From Sinorhizobium medicae (lineage in GTDB: Bacteria > Pseudomonadota > Alphaproteobacteria > Rhizobiales > Rhizobiaceae), in the NCBI RefSeq assembly GCF_007827695.1, contig NZ_VITA01000003.1, positions 248,001 through 312,000 on the forward strand: a stretch of DNA of 64,000 nucleotides. Direction: 5' to 3'. A program made the translations under genes and the position numbers. Of this stretch, positions 1 to 10,707 are shown piece by piece (within the stretch, counting starts at the first letter, position 1; each line of letters begins with the position of its first letter). Below the pieces are notes generated by a model. That model was not told where the DNA came from. It did not search any database and saw nothing but the letters and a program-made list of their open reading frames with translations.

Positions 1-1
1 C

Positions 2-208
2 GACCCGGCGCATCAAGGCGAAGGTCACGGCGACGCCTTGATGACGTACGCACTCGCACGGTGCGATCGCGATCACGCGCCAGCCTATTTGGAATCCTCA
101 AATCCGCGCAACATTCCGTTCTATCGACGCTACGGCTTCGAACCACTCGGCGCGATTCAGGTCGGTTCGTCGCCGACGCTCGTCCCGATGCTGCGGCGGT
201 CGCGTTGA
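2..208 (+). CDS. GNAT-type N-acetyltransferase, C-terminal part (5' end outside window)
   Basis: An open frame enters from the left edge and stops at 206-208, giving 68 residues. It carries the end of a GNAT fold: a glycine-rich acetyl-CoA loop remnant (GEGHGDAL), a helix, then YLESSNPRNIPFYRRYGFEP, which is the strand/helix pattern with the FYRRYGF signature found near the C-terminus of GNAT enzymes. Substrate cannot be told. It is truncated by the window edge, not visibly broken. Confidence 0.75.
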   Translation, partial: DPAHQGEGHGDALMTYALARCDRDHAPAYLESSNPRNIPFYRRYGFEPLGAIQVGSSPTLVPMLRRSR

Positions 209-455
209 GCCCTCAGCGGCTATAGCTGTTGCAATGTGAGCTTTGCCGGTCGCCGAGTTGGTTAGAACCGCGCCGTTCTATGTGGGTCGACGCATCCTGC
301 CGATCGTCGGTCACCATCATCAGCCGAGGCCGCCGAGTTATAGACCTGACAGGCCGCGGCCGCCCCACTTGGGAACGCCACAACCGTGCCTGCCGACCTC
401 CGCCGGGCTAGTGCTCAATTGGAGCCGGAAGGGAAAAGTCTGCTCTAGGGCACGT

Positions 456-1379
456 TTATCGGATATCCGCCCTTCGGCGATCGACCAGGGGCGCTGCAGT
501 TCCGAGCGCTGCCGCTAGTACATCGGCCAGGCCGCGCCCGGCGCTGCCGTCCGCATCAAGACGTGGATTGTAAATGGTGATCTCGATGCCAACCGCCTTG
601 CCGCTCGCCAAGGCAACCCGAAGTGCGACCCCTAGCTCGTCCCACGACAAACCGCCCGGAACGCGGAAATCGACAGCCGGCATGACAACGTCGTCGAGGC
701 AATCCGCGTCGAGATGGATGAAGAAGCCGTCCAATGCCTCTCGGGTCAGGTGGTCGACCGCTTTGCGCGCGGCGGCCTCGATGCCCATCGCGCGCACGGC
801 GGGAAGGTCGATCGCCTTGAGCTCTTTAGGGAGCGGCTGGCTTCCGTACTCCTCCTGATCCTTATGGTCGCGATACGCGAACGCCACAGCGTCTTCGGGA
901 CGGACCAGAGGACCGCGACCTTCAATGTCGGTCAGGTGCGACGGGCCGTAGCCAGTGACCAGGGCAAGGTCCATCGAGGCGCCCTCACCATTGGGTTCCG
1001 CCTCGGGCTGGAAGAAATCGGCGTTGCCGTCGATGAAGAACAGGCCGTAACGGCCGCGCCGTCGAAACGCGAGCATCGAGCCCAGCACGATCGTGCAATC
1101 CCCGCCGAGCACTACCGGAAATTCGCGCGCGTCAAGCACCGCTTCCACCGCGTCGGCGAGCTTGGGAGACCACGCCGCAATTGCCCTGGCATTCAGGATG
1201 CCAGTCTCGGCATCAGGCGTCGGCTCCTTTGAAAGCACCGCCAGCCGATCGGCGCGGCGCGCATGGATGCGCTCCGCAAGACCGAGGCCCAGGAGCTGGT
1301 CAGGCAAGTGCTCCACACCGTCGGTCGCGAGGCCCAGTGTAGAGGGGGCTTCGAGAATCGCATAGGGAAGGGTCGGCAT
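456..1379 (-). CDS. Arginase/agmatinase-family protein with altered metal-site residues
   Basis: A 307-residue protein of the ureohydrolase fold. The three metal-binding blocks are at residues 92-95 (GGDC, canonical GGDH), 117-121 (DGNAD, canonical DAHxD) and 224-230 (DADCLDD, canonical DxDxxD). The aspartates are kept, but both histidines that bind manganese in arginase are replaced, by Cys95 and Asn119. Members of this branch with Cys in the first block exist, so it may still bind metal; the Asn is less expected. It starts 20 bases after the ferritin-like gene on the same strand, so the two are probably co-transcribed. Hydrolysis of a guanidino compound is the family expectation; activity is uncertain. 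Confidence 0.8.
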   Translation of the reverse strand: MPTLPYAILEAPSTLGLATDGVEHLPDQLLGLGLAERIHARRADRLAVLSKEPTPDAETGILNARAIAAWSPKLADAVEAVLDAREFPVVLGGDCTIVLGSMLAFRRRGRYGLFFIDGNADFFQPEAEPNGEGASMDLALVTGYGPSHLTDIEGRGPLVRPEDAVAFAYRDHKDQEEYGSQPLPKELKAIDLPAVRAMGIEAAARKAVDHLTREALDGFFIHLDADCLDDVVMPAVDFRVPGGLSWDELGVALRVALASGKAVGIEITIYNPRLDADGSAGRGLADVLAAALGTAAPLVDRRRADIR

Positions 1380-1399
1380 GCGCGTCTCCGCTCGCTGAT

Positions 1400-2272
1400 T
1401 CAGGTACTTTTTATCTTGCCGTTCATGCCATTCGGGTAAAAGCCACCCTTACTCGTGCCTTCCTTGTCCGAGAGATACACAATGCGTAGGACCTCTTGCG
1501 GAGTCCGGCTGAACGCAATCGCGTCCGGCGTCGAGGGAACAATGTTGGCGTTGCCATCCTCCTGAATGCCTTGATCCTTGTCGTCCGCGCCATCGATCTT
1601 GTCCCGGGCGTCGGATACCGCCTGTGCGGCCTTCCAGGCTTCTTCGCCCTTTCGATACAGGGTCGATCGGGCCATTCCCATGTGATAAGCCTCAACCGCC
1701 AGAATGCCCGCGGCCGCGGCGAGAAAGTCCTTGTTCTTGAGGACGGTCGCTGCTCCGGCATACGCGGTAACGCCAACATCTTCGAATAGCATACCGCCGA
1801 GCACGAAGTTCGTCTCGTTACCAAACGGATCAAAGTCCTCGCCGAGCCCCGCCGCTTTCGCGACCGCAGCAAAGCCGCCGTCGAAATCAATGGCCGGTCT
1901 CGGTACAGCCTGATCTGCGAGCGTCTTGCGATAGAACCGGACGTGCGCAAGTTCGTTTTCCGCAACCTCCCGCATGAACTCGCGGATCGCCGGCGTATCG
2001 AAGGAAACTTGCTTGCCGCCGGTCACCGAACCGGCGTCAGAACCCGCATCAGAATCATCGATTCCTTTTCCGGTCGTGCCACGCAGGTAATACTCGGCTT
2101 CCATGTATTCGAGATTGAGCGCAAATTGGAATACGTCCTCGTCTTCGACGTCACTTGGCTCGTCGGCCTGCGAGATCGAGGGGAAGCTTGCCGTTGAAGC
2201 GAACGTCGCGCCGAGGCCAAGCTGCAGAACGCGACGACGGGGAACGAAAATTGAGGGAATTGCACGGATCAT
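1400..2272 (-). CDS. Exported ferritin-like (desiccation-type) protein
   Basis: The 290-residue product begins with a twin-arginine type export signal (RRRVLQLGLGATFA, residues 12-25), followed by a ferritin_2-type four-helix region in which Glu and His pairs recur (ALNLEYMEAEYY, ENELAHVRFY, AVEAYHMGMAR), the pattern of the plant desiccation-related/ferritin-like family. It ends with a region rich in Asp and Asn. The start is set by a strong AAGGAGGA ribosome site. A GGAAC-N18-TT promoter-like site lies about 65 bases upstream, suggesting general-stress control. It heads a two-gene unit with the arginase-like gene. A role in oxidative or drying stress in the periplasm is inferred. Confidence 0.82.
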   Translation of the reverse strand: MIRAIPSIFVPRRRVLQLGLGATFASTASFPSISQADEPSDVEDEDVFQFALNLEYMEAEYYLRGTTGKGIDDSDAGSDAGSVTGGKQVSFDTPAIREFMREVAENELAHVRFYRKTLADQAVPRPAIDFDGGFAAVAKAAGLGEDFDPFGNETNFVLGGMLFEDVGVTAYAGAATVLKNKDFLAAAAGILAVEAYHMGMARSTLYRKGEEAWKAAQAVSDARDKIDGADDKDQGIQEDGNANIVPSTPDAIAFSRTPQEVLRIVYLSDKEGTSKGGFYPNGMNGKIKST

Positions 2273-2336
2273 GGCTTCCTCCTTGAAGCCCGCCCGGGGT
2301 CAGTCTTGGCTCCTCAAGTGCGGGCCAACTTTCCCG

Positions 2337-2361
2337 AACTACGCATGCGCGAAAATGTTCC
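2337..2361 (-). promoter_or_regulatory. RpoE2/EcfG-type general-stress promoter candidate
   Basis: On the minus strand GGAAC (2361-2357) is followed by exactly 18 bases and then TT (2338-2337), matching the GGAAC-N18/19-TT form known for RpoE2 of Sinorhizobium. It points at the ferritin-like gene whose start is at 2272. The GGAAC box is half of a GTTCCGGAAC palindrome. Not tested; the match is by eye. Confidence 0.55.
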
Positions 2362-2604
2362 GGAACATGCTTGCTGTCGCCCCCTATCCCGGCCGGCTAT
2401 GGGGGCGTCTATGCCGACCACTGCATCCGGATGACCGTCGCCCCGGCATGGACACCACATGGCGGGCGAATGTCGTAACGATACCGTTCTTGATGAGATT
2501 AGCCCTGTGCCACCCGCCAGTCAGCCGACGCCAAACTCAGCGACGACCGGATCGCCGACCCCCCGCAACAAGCTGACGTGGGCGGCAGCCCTAACTGAGG
2601 GAGC

Positions 2605-4583
<1,979 letters not shown>

Positions 4584-6221
4584 ATGAAGCCTATTTCCGA
4601 GAGCAGATTGGGTGCGACCGCCGCGGCTATTGCCAGGTCCCAGGGGTGGAAGGCCTTCGCGCTGGCGGGCACCATACTCGTCTCTTCTGTTGTCACGACA
4701 AGTTCACCTGCATCCGCGCAGGATGCCCCCGGGAAGCCCAATATTCTTGTCATCTTTGGCGACGATGTCGGGCAGTTCAATCTCAGCACCTATTCGTTCG
4801 GCCTCATGGGCTACAAAACGACCAACATCGACCGCATCGCCGACGAGGGCATGAAATTCACGGACTATTATGCGGAGAACAGCTGCACGGCAGGGCGGTC
4901 TTCGTTCATCACCGGGCAGACTCCAAAGCGCACCGGCTTGTCCAAAGTCGGCATTCCGGGCGCGCCCGTCGGGCTCCAGGACCGCGATATCACCATCGCG
5001 CAAGCGCTGAAGCCATTGGGCTACGCCACGGGACAGTTCGGGAAAAATCATCTCGGAGACCGTGACGAATATCTCCCGACAGCCCATGGCTTCGACGAAT
5101 TCTTCGGCAATCTGTACCACCTGAACGCCGAGGAGGAGCCCGAACGTCCTTACTGGCCGAAGGATGATTTGGCTTATGTAAAGGCAAACTCGCCGCGCGG
5201 TGTCATCCACTCATACGCCGACGGGCGGATCGAAGACACCGGAGCATTAAACGCCAAGCGGATGGAAACGATCGACGACGAGACGACTTCGGCCGCAATC
5301 GAGTTCATGAAAAAACAGGTGGAACAGAAGAAACCGTTCTTCACCTGGATGAACACGACGCGAATGCACGTGTTTACCCACGTCCGTCCATCGATGCTTG
5401 GACAGAGCGGGATGCCCGGCAACGAATATGCAGACGGTATGATCGAGCATGACGGACATGTCGGCAAGCTTCTCAAGGCGCTGGATGACATGAAGATCGC
5501 CGACAACACGATCGTCATCTATACGACCGACAACGGTCCCAACCAGTTTTCATGGCCCGACGCCGCGACCACGCCATTCCGCAGTGAGAAAGACACCAAC
5601 TGGGAGGGAGCCTTCCGCGTTCCCGCGATGATCCGGTGGCCGGGCAAGATCAAGCCTGGTGCGGTCAGCAACGAAATGTTTTCCGGCCTCGACTGGTTTC
5701 CGACCCTGCTTGCTGCCGCAGGCGAGGGCGACATCAAGGAGAAGCTTCTCAAAGGCACCGACGTTGCCGGAAAGCAGTTCAAGGTTCACCTCGACGGCTA
5801 CAACCAGTTGCCTTACCTCACCGGCGAAACCGAACAAGGGGCTCGTCAGGAATTTGCCTACTTCAATGATGATGGCAAGCTGGTGGCGTTCCGGTACAAA
5901 GACTGGAAAGCTGTCTTTTGCGAAATGAAGGCACCAGGTGGCTTCAGAGTCTGGTATGAAGAGTTTGATTGCCTGCGCATTCCGAAACTGTTCAACCTGC
6001 GCATGGACCCGATGGAGCGGGCAGACACCGTTTCCGACCAGTACGACGACTGGCGGATCAAAAACGCGTACATGATGGGCTGGATGACGTTCCATGCCGC
6101 CCAGTTCCTCGAAACTTTCGTCGATTATCCGCCGAGCCAGACACCAGCAAGCTTCACGATCGACCAGATCGAAGCAGACGTTGAAAGGCGCAGTGCCGAA
6201 AAGGCTGGGGGGAGCAAATAG
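4584..6221 (+). CDS. Secreted arylsulfatase-type sulfatase
   Basis: A 545-residue type I sulfatase. A Sec signal (hydrophobic stretch about residues 24-45, cleavage near SASAQ) exports it. The metal ligands begin with GDD (60-61). The maturation motif is C101-T-A-G-R105 followed by SSFITG, the CxAxR variant of the CxPxR motif that becomes formylglycine. GKNHLG stands where GKWHLG is usual, and TTDNG provides later ligands. It would release sulfate from an aryl or sugar sulfate ester in the periplasm. No sulfatase-maturase (anSME/FGE) gene is nearby. It is convergent with the outer-membrane protein gene at 6261-7256. The start has GGAG eleven bases upstream. Confidence 0.9.
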   Translation: MKPISESRLGATAAAIARSQGWKAFALAGTILVSSVVTTSSPASAQDAPGKPNILVIFGDDVGQFNLSTYSFGLMGYKTTNIDRIADEGMKFTDYYAENSCTAGRSSFITGQTPKRTGLSKVGIPGAPVGLQDRDITIAQALKPLGYATGQFGKNHLGDRDEYLPTAHGFDEFFGNLYHLNAEEEPERPYWPKDDLAYVKANSPRGVIHSYADGRIEDTGALNAKRMETIDDETTSAAIEFMKKQVEQKKPFFTWMNTTRMHVFTHVRPSMLGQSGMPGNEYADGMIEHDGHVGKLLKALDDMKIADNTIVIYTTDNGPNQFSWPDAATTPFRSEKDTNWEGAFRVPAMIRWPGKIKPGAVSNEMFSGLDWFPTLLAAAGEGDIKEKLLKGTDVAGKQFKVHLDGYNQLPYLTGETEQGARQEFAYFNDDGKLVAFRYKDWKAVFCEMKAPGGFRVWYEEFDCLRIPKLFNLRMDPMERADTVSDQYDDWRIKNAYMMGWMTFHAAQFLETFVDYPPSQTPASFTIDQIEADVERRSAEKAGGSK

Positions 6222-6227
6222 TTCACG

Positions 6228-6255
6228 GGGCGTGTCGATTGTCGTCGACACGCCC
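6228..6255. terminator. Bidirectional hairpin terminator between convergent genes
   Basis: Arms GGGCGTGTCGA (6228-6238) and TCGACACGCCC (6245-6255) are perfect complements with a six-base loop. The hairpin sits between the stop of the sulfatase gene and the stop of the convergent gene at 6261, and is followed on the plus strand by AATTT. Confidence 0.75.
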
Positions 6256-6260
6256 AATTT

Positions 6261-7256
6261 CTAGTTCGGGTGCTTCGCCGCTGCCGGCGAGAAGTTCAGG
6301 GTCAACCACACGTTCCAACCTTCAGGACGGTTCTTCGCCCCAAACTCATAAAAACCCTTGAGGTTGATATATCCGGAGGTCGCGTCGCTGACGTCGAACT
6401 TGTAGCCGATCTGAGGGCCCACGGCGAAGACGCGTGATCTGAAATCACCCAGCACGGCACCCTCGCCGCTGTCGCCCGTGAGTTGCTGGAAGGCGTAGCC
6501 GACCAACCCGGCATGCAGATGCTCGTTGAAGAACTGCGAGGCTGCCCAATCGATGTGGCCGTCGACCCCGTTCTTGTAGTCCGTATGGGGGTTTTCGAAG
6601 TTATAGGTCACGCCGCCCACTATCGTGAATTCCCGGCCCGTCGACGGATTCAGGTATGTGTAGCCCAAGCCGCTGTCGATTGCCGCGTGTCCGAAGCCGG
6701 TATTGGCGATGCGATCGGCGTCATAAGAACCGACGGGGATGCTCACCGTCGTATACGCCATGTAATTGTTCACGCCGTCATTCCATTTCAGGCTCACGAA
6801 AGGGGCGACGTCACCGAATGCAGTCAGAGAGTCGCTACGCTGGCCGGAAATCGTGTTGCCAAGCGGACCCGTCAAAGTGGCATCGACCTGTGCCCAGCTA
6901 TGGACGATCGGAACGAGCAGGCCGAGCGACGCCTGCGCGTCGCCCAGTATCGGTTCCGCGAATGTATATGTGGGTACAAAGAAAACCGCATCGCTTCGTC
7001 CCTCGATACCGAGGTCGACTTCTCCGCGCCCTCCACGCGGGAATGCCTGGTTTGCGCCAGCGTCGACTGACGTGTGATAGTAGACGGCGCTCATCGCCCA
7101 GCCTGGCTCTGTCGGCGCTGCGGCAAAACTACCGTAGAAACCCGGCAGATACACGCTGATGCCGCCTTCGTCGGCCACAGCGTAATTCGGGGCCGATACG
7201 ACAGACGCGGTCGCCAGTCCCGCAACCAAACGCCTCGTTGCTTGGCTAGTGCGCAT
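6261..7256 (-). CDS. SphA/MetA-type outer-membrane channel-like protein
   Basis: A 331-residue protein with a signal peptide (LVAGLATASVVSAPNYAVADE) followed by a beta-rich chain of alternating polar and aromatic segments that ends in a beta-strand (WNVWLTLNFSP). The GGISVYLPGFYGSFAA start of the mature part and overall layout match the phenol-degradation MetA/SphA family (COG4313-like), thought to be outer-membrane channels linked to uptake of aromatics. The start at 7256 is preferred to the longer frame because it gives the signal peptide and has GGAGG nine bases upstream. It faces the sulfatase gene; a shared substrate, such as an aryl sulfate, is possible but unproven. Confidence 0.72.
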   Translation of the reverse strand: MRTSQATRRLVAGLATASVVSAPNYAVADEGGISVYLPGFYGSFAAAPTEPGWAMSAVYYHTSVDAGANQAFPRGGRGEVDLGIEGRSDAVFFVPTYTFAEPILGDAQASLGLLVPIVHSWAQVDATLTGPLGNTISGQRSDSLTAFGDVAPFVSLKWNDGVNNYMAYTTVSIPVGSYDADRIANTGFGHAAIDSGLGYTYLNPSTGREFTIVGGVTYNFENPHTDYKNGVDGHIDWAASQFFNEHLHAGLVGYAFQQLTGDSGEGAVLGDFRSRVFAVGPQIGYKFDVSDATSGYINLKGFYEFGAKNRPEGWNVWLTLNFSPAAAKHPN

Positions 7257-7576
7257 GAGGAATTCCCTCCACCTCAATTGCGAATCACAAGACTCACCTG
7301 ACACCCAGATTCGAGGATGTGCGGATTAAAGTGAAGCGAATACTTTCGGTTTTACTGCAAACAGGGGATCGCGGCAGGTTGGGCTAAGCGGTGCTCAGTT
7401 GTTTGATCTGCATCGCCTGATCGGGGCTCCGACAAGCGTCTGCTTCTTGCGTCTGGGGCCCGGCCGTATCGATTCTCGACCTCCACAGCATTCCGGATCG
7501 TCATTCAGCCGTCCCCCAAGCTCTGATACAGTTGACCGGCAGGAGCTTGAACAACACACCGCAATGGAGGGGGCTT

Positions 7577-8638
7577 ATGAAACTCAAGCGTTTGAGCATC
7601 GGCACGTTCAATCTCTACAATCTCAACGAGCCGGGATTGTCCATCTACACCGACAAGACCGGCTGGTCGCAGGAGGAATATGATCGCAAGATCGAGTGGA
7701 CCAGCCGCACGATCCGCCTGTTGCAGCCCGACATCTTCGGATTTCAGGAGTTGTGGCACTCGGCGTCCATCGAACGCGCGCTCACCCAATCCGGGATAGC
7801 CGGCGACTACGATCTGATCGTCCCGGAGAATGCCGACGGCAAACGGATCGTCTGCGCCGCCATCGTGCGCAAGGGGCTGATGATCAGCGAGCCCCAATGG
7901 ATTAAACGCTTTCCGGAAAAGTTTACCCTGAAGAGTTCCGGCGACGATCCTCAGACGCCGGCGATCACCGTTTCCATCCCGAGCTTCTCGCGCCCGGTGC
8001 TGCATTTTTCGGTACGGCCGCGCGAGGATCACGAACCCATCCACGTCTATGTCTGCCATTTCAAATCGAAAGGACCAACCAAGGTCTTTCAGGAAGACTG
8101 GTTCGAGGCCGATGGGGCGCTCTACAAAAAGCACGCGACCAGCATCGGTGCGGCGATCTCGACGATCCGGCGAACGGCCGAGGCCGCGGCGTTACGGTTC
8201 ATTCTGACCGAGCAGATGAAAGGGACCCGCACTCCGGTCATAGTACTTGGCGACATCAATGATGGCCAGCACAGCAACACCGCCAACATCCTGACCGAGC
8301 AGCCGCGCTATCTGGTCGGCGATTCTCTTGGCGGCGGCGATGTCAGCCTCTACACCGCTCAGACCCTGCAGGAATACCGCAGCACGCGAGATGTCTACTA
8401 CACACATGTCCATCAGGACATCATGGAGTCGCTCGACCACATTCTGGTCAGCGAGGAATTCTACGACAACTCACGACGACGGGTGTGGATGTTCGATGGC
8501 ATGACGGTCAACAATGACCATCTCAATTCCGATGACCACAAGGAAGCGGGCACCAGCGATCACGGCGTGATCTGCGCCACGTTCAAATACAGGCCGATCA
8601 AAGCCGAAGCGCAGGAGATCGCCAACGGCACGGCGTAA
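7577..8638 (+). CDS. Endonuclease/exonuclease/phosphatase-family hydrolase
   Basis: A 353-residue protein of the EEP (DNase I-like) superfamily. Conserved blocks are GTFNLYNL (Asn of the first motif), IFGFQEL (metal-binding Glu), HFKSKGP, VLGDIND (catalytic Asp-x-Asn), SLDHILVS (Asp-His) and TSDHGVI (C-terminal Ser-Asp-His). All catalytic blocks are present. There is no signal peptide, so it is probably cytoplasmic. Substrate could be DNA, a phospholipid or a sugar phosphate; this cannot be decided. The start has a GGAGGGGG ribosome site. Confidence 0.85.
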   Translation: MKLKRLSIGTFNLYNLNEPGLSIYTDKTGWSQEEYDRKIEWTSRTIRLLQPDIFGFQELWHSASIERALTQSGIAGDYDLIVPENADGKRIVCAAIVRKGLMISEPQWIKRFPEKFTLKSSGDDPQTPAITVSIPSFSRPVLHFSVRPREDHEPIHVYVCHFKSKGPTKVFQEDWFEADGALYKKHATSIGAAISTIRRTAEAAALRFILTEQMKGTRTPVIVLGDINDGQHSNTANILTEQPRYLVGDSLGGGDVSLYTAQTLQEYRSTRDVYYTHVHQDIMESLDHILVSEEFYDNSRRRVWMFDGMTVNNDHLNSDDHKEAGTSDHGVICATFKYRPIKAEAQEIANGTA

Positions 8639-8837
8639 CGGCGGCCATCTTCCAGAAACAAGGAGCAGGCAGCCGAACGCAAATGCACCTGTGATTGAGA
8701 AGGTCTGGAGGACACGGGCTTGCCATGTTGCTCGAAATACTTTCTCAGGGCGCGGCGATTGTGAACGGCCGGACGCATTGTCTACAATCAGGCCATGTGC
8801 CACCCTATCCTCGGAACGTTTAAGAGGAGGTGGTGTA

Positions 8838-9569
8838 ATGTTGCGTAGGATTTTGCCCTTGGCTGCGATAGCTGTGTTTGGGTTGTTCAACCCTGGGGCC
8901 GCAAGTGCCGAACAGGTAGCACTCACTTCGACTGTGAGCGTTAAAAATGACCTCAAATATCTCTTGTACACGCCGGATGGCTACGACACGTCAACGGAGT
9001 CCTATCCTCTCGTTGTATGGCTACATGGAGGGGATCAGGGCGGAAGCGATATCGAAAAGGTTAAATCGAGCGGGATCCCAAAACTGATCGAAGAAGGAAA
9101 GCAGTATCCGTTTCTCGTCTTTTCTCCCCAAAATCCGAGCGAAGAACTGCTTTATCCAATCGAGAAAGTGGACGCTGCGCTTGAGGAAGTCGTTTCAAAA
9201 TACCGCGTTGACCGTTTACGAATCTATGTGGTCGGTTTTAGCCGAGGCGGCTTCGGTGCCTGGGCCCTGGCTGAACAGTTCCCAGATAAGTTCGCCGCTA
9301 TCGTCCCGATCGCCGGGGGTGGCAATCGGCATTACCTCAATAGAACGAACGAGAAAGCTGCGTTCTGGGTCTTTCATGGCTCAAACGATGGTGTGATCCC
9401 GTTGTCGGACTCGGTTGTGCTTTATGAACGTCTCAAGGCCCTGGGCCGCAACGCTCGCCTGACCGTGCTGGAAGGTGTCGATCATTCGAGCGTCGAGTGG
9501 GCCACTTTGAATGATGCTGAATTATGGGATTGGCTGCTTAAGCAGCGTCTTGAGGGCGGACCTCAATAG
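8838..9569 (+). CDS. Exported alpha/beta-hydrolase (prolyl-oligopeptidase/esterase-like)
   Basis: A 243-residue protein with a signal peptide (LPLAAIAVFGLFNPGAASAE). The mature part is an alpha/beta hydrolase: YPLVVWLHGG oxyanion block, nucleophile elbow GFSRGGFGAW with Ser, HGSNDGVIP containing the acid, and DHSS with the catalytic His. It resembles the predicted peptidase/phospholipase-carboxylesterase group (COG4099-like). The start has AGAGGAGG upstream; an upstream in-frame ATG would bury the signal peptide. Base composition is lower in GC than its neighbours, which could mean separate acquisition. Confidence 0.82.
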   Translation: MLRRILPLAAIAVFGLFNPGAASAEQVALTSTVSVKNDLKYLLYTPDGYDTSTESYPLVVWLHGGDQGGSDIEKVKSSGIPKLIEEGKQYPFLVFSPQNPSEELLYPIEKVDAALEEVVSKYRVDRLRIYVVGFSRGGFGAWALAEQFPDKFAAIVPIAGGGNRHYLNRTNEKAAFWVFHGSNDGVIPLSDSVVLYERLKALGRNARLTVLEGVDHSSVEWATLNDAELWDWLLKQRLEGGPQ

Positions 9570-9854
9570 GATAATGATCGCACTTGAGACGGTGAGGAAG
9601 GTCGGTGCGGCTTCGCCTTTGCCGCGACGGCTTGAAAGCCTCAGGAAGCAGGCATCGAGCGAAAGTGGCTTCGGCATCTTGATCAGTATGTCTCAGCTCG
9701 ACCGGACTACCGCAACCGAAAGCGTCTGACATTTGTGGCGCAAAGGGCCGAAAGTTGCCTGACTTCTCACTCACAATTGGTGGCGACGATGCGGGTGACT
9801 TCGGCCGCACAGCGTGTAAGCTGGCACCCATCTACCACCACGAAGAGAGCGCCA

Positions 9855-10193
9855 ATGCCCCGTTTTCTAGCCGTGTACACCATGAAGCCCGAAGACCTCG
9901 CCTCGTTCCGCAGCCGGCCCAAGGCCGAGCAGGACGCGATCGATGACGTCGGCCTTGAGCAGTGGGCAGCGTGGGAGAGCAGAAACGCCGCATCCATCCT
10001 CGATCGTGGTGGCATGGTGGGCAAGACGAAGCGCGTAACCAAGGACGGTGTCGCCGATGCCGTGAACCCGTTCTGCGGCTACATTGTCGTCGAGGCGCAA
10101 AGCATCGAGGCAGCGGCGCAGCTGTTCCAGGACCACCCGCATATTACAGTCTTTCCGGGAGATGGAGTAGATATCATGCCCTTCGTGACCTGA
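9855..10193 (+). CDS. YCII-domain small protein
   Basis: A 112-residue protein. The chain has the dimeric alpha/beta-barrel layout of YCII-related proteins: a first strand (MPRFLAVYTMKPED), a helix ending in a WAAWESRN segment, GYIVVEAQSIEAAAQLFQDHPHI and a terminal IMPF strand. The histidine-aspartate pair DHP near residue 95 is typical of the family. The start at 9855 follows a GAGAGCG stretch, and a longer frame upstream does not look coding. Function is unknown; related proteins are often linked to stress or to ECF sigma factors. Confidence 0.8.
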   Translation: MPRFLAVYTMKPEDLASFRSRPKAEQDAIDDVGLEQWAAWESRNAASILDRGGMVGKTKRVTKDGVADAVNPFCGYIVVEAQSIEAAAQLFQDHPHITVFPGDGVDIMPFVT

Positions 10194-10264
10194 ACGCCTT
10201 CGGGTCGATTGCGGTCATCGGTGTCCGGCTCGTTATCGACGAGGCTGGGGTCAATCAGCTCCGG

Positions 10265-10648
10265 TCAGGGCTCACTGTATCCACTTGCAAAAATCCGCAG
10301 GTCATAGTCCTCCGGATCATTTCGAAAGATCAGCGCGCCTTTCCGGCCCGATTTTTGCGGAATATAGTCGATCGTGACACTGCTCTCCTCGATCATCTCC
10401 TGGCCATCGTGCAGTTCACCCTTGATCTCGACCGAAGCAACCGATTTTCCTGCCCGATTGTCGGCGGCGAACTCGACCACGTAACCATCGTTCATGGCCG
10501 TGACCTCGGCCGGCCGCACGATGATGTCGGCGGCCCCGTTGTTTCCGCTCAAGCCGTCGAGGATGAGGTAGCCGAGTACTGCGAGCAGCGCGATACAGCT
10601 TACTCCCGCCACGATCCACTCCGTCACGGAGGTCCCCGGCTTTCGCAT
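10265..10648 (-). CDS. TIGR02588-type membrane-anchored protein
   Basis: A 127-residue protein with one N-terminal helix (EWIVAGVSCIALLAVLGYLI) and then a soluble domain with beta-strand pattern (ADIIVRPAEVTAMNDGYVVE and later IEESSVTIDYIPQKS), facing the periplasm if the helix is a signal anchor. It resembles the uncharacterised TIGR02588 family, which is usually found beside TIGR02587, as here. Three starts are possible: GTG 10711 (overlapping the previous stop as GTGA), ATG 10684 and ATG 10648; the last has the best ribosome site (GAGG). Function unknown. Confidence 0.75.
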   Translation of the reverse strand: MRKPGTSVTEWIVAGVSCIALLAVLGYLILDGLSGNNGAADIIVRPAEVTAMNDGYVVEFAADNRAGKSVASVEIKGELHDGQEMIEESSVTIDYIPQKSGRKGALIFRNDPEDYDLRIFASGYSEP

Positions 10649-10707
10649 GGTTTCCTCGCCTTTGGAGCGGGAGTTCTCTTGCATCTTGGCTTTTGTGGAG
10701 CCCTTGT

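Noticed and set aside
9570-9854. Short open frames between the esterase and YCII genes
   Set aside because: No ribosome site, family likeness or consistent coding pattern; the gap is below 300 bases.
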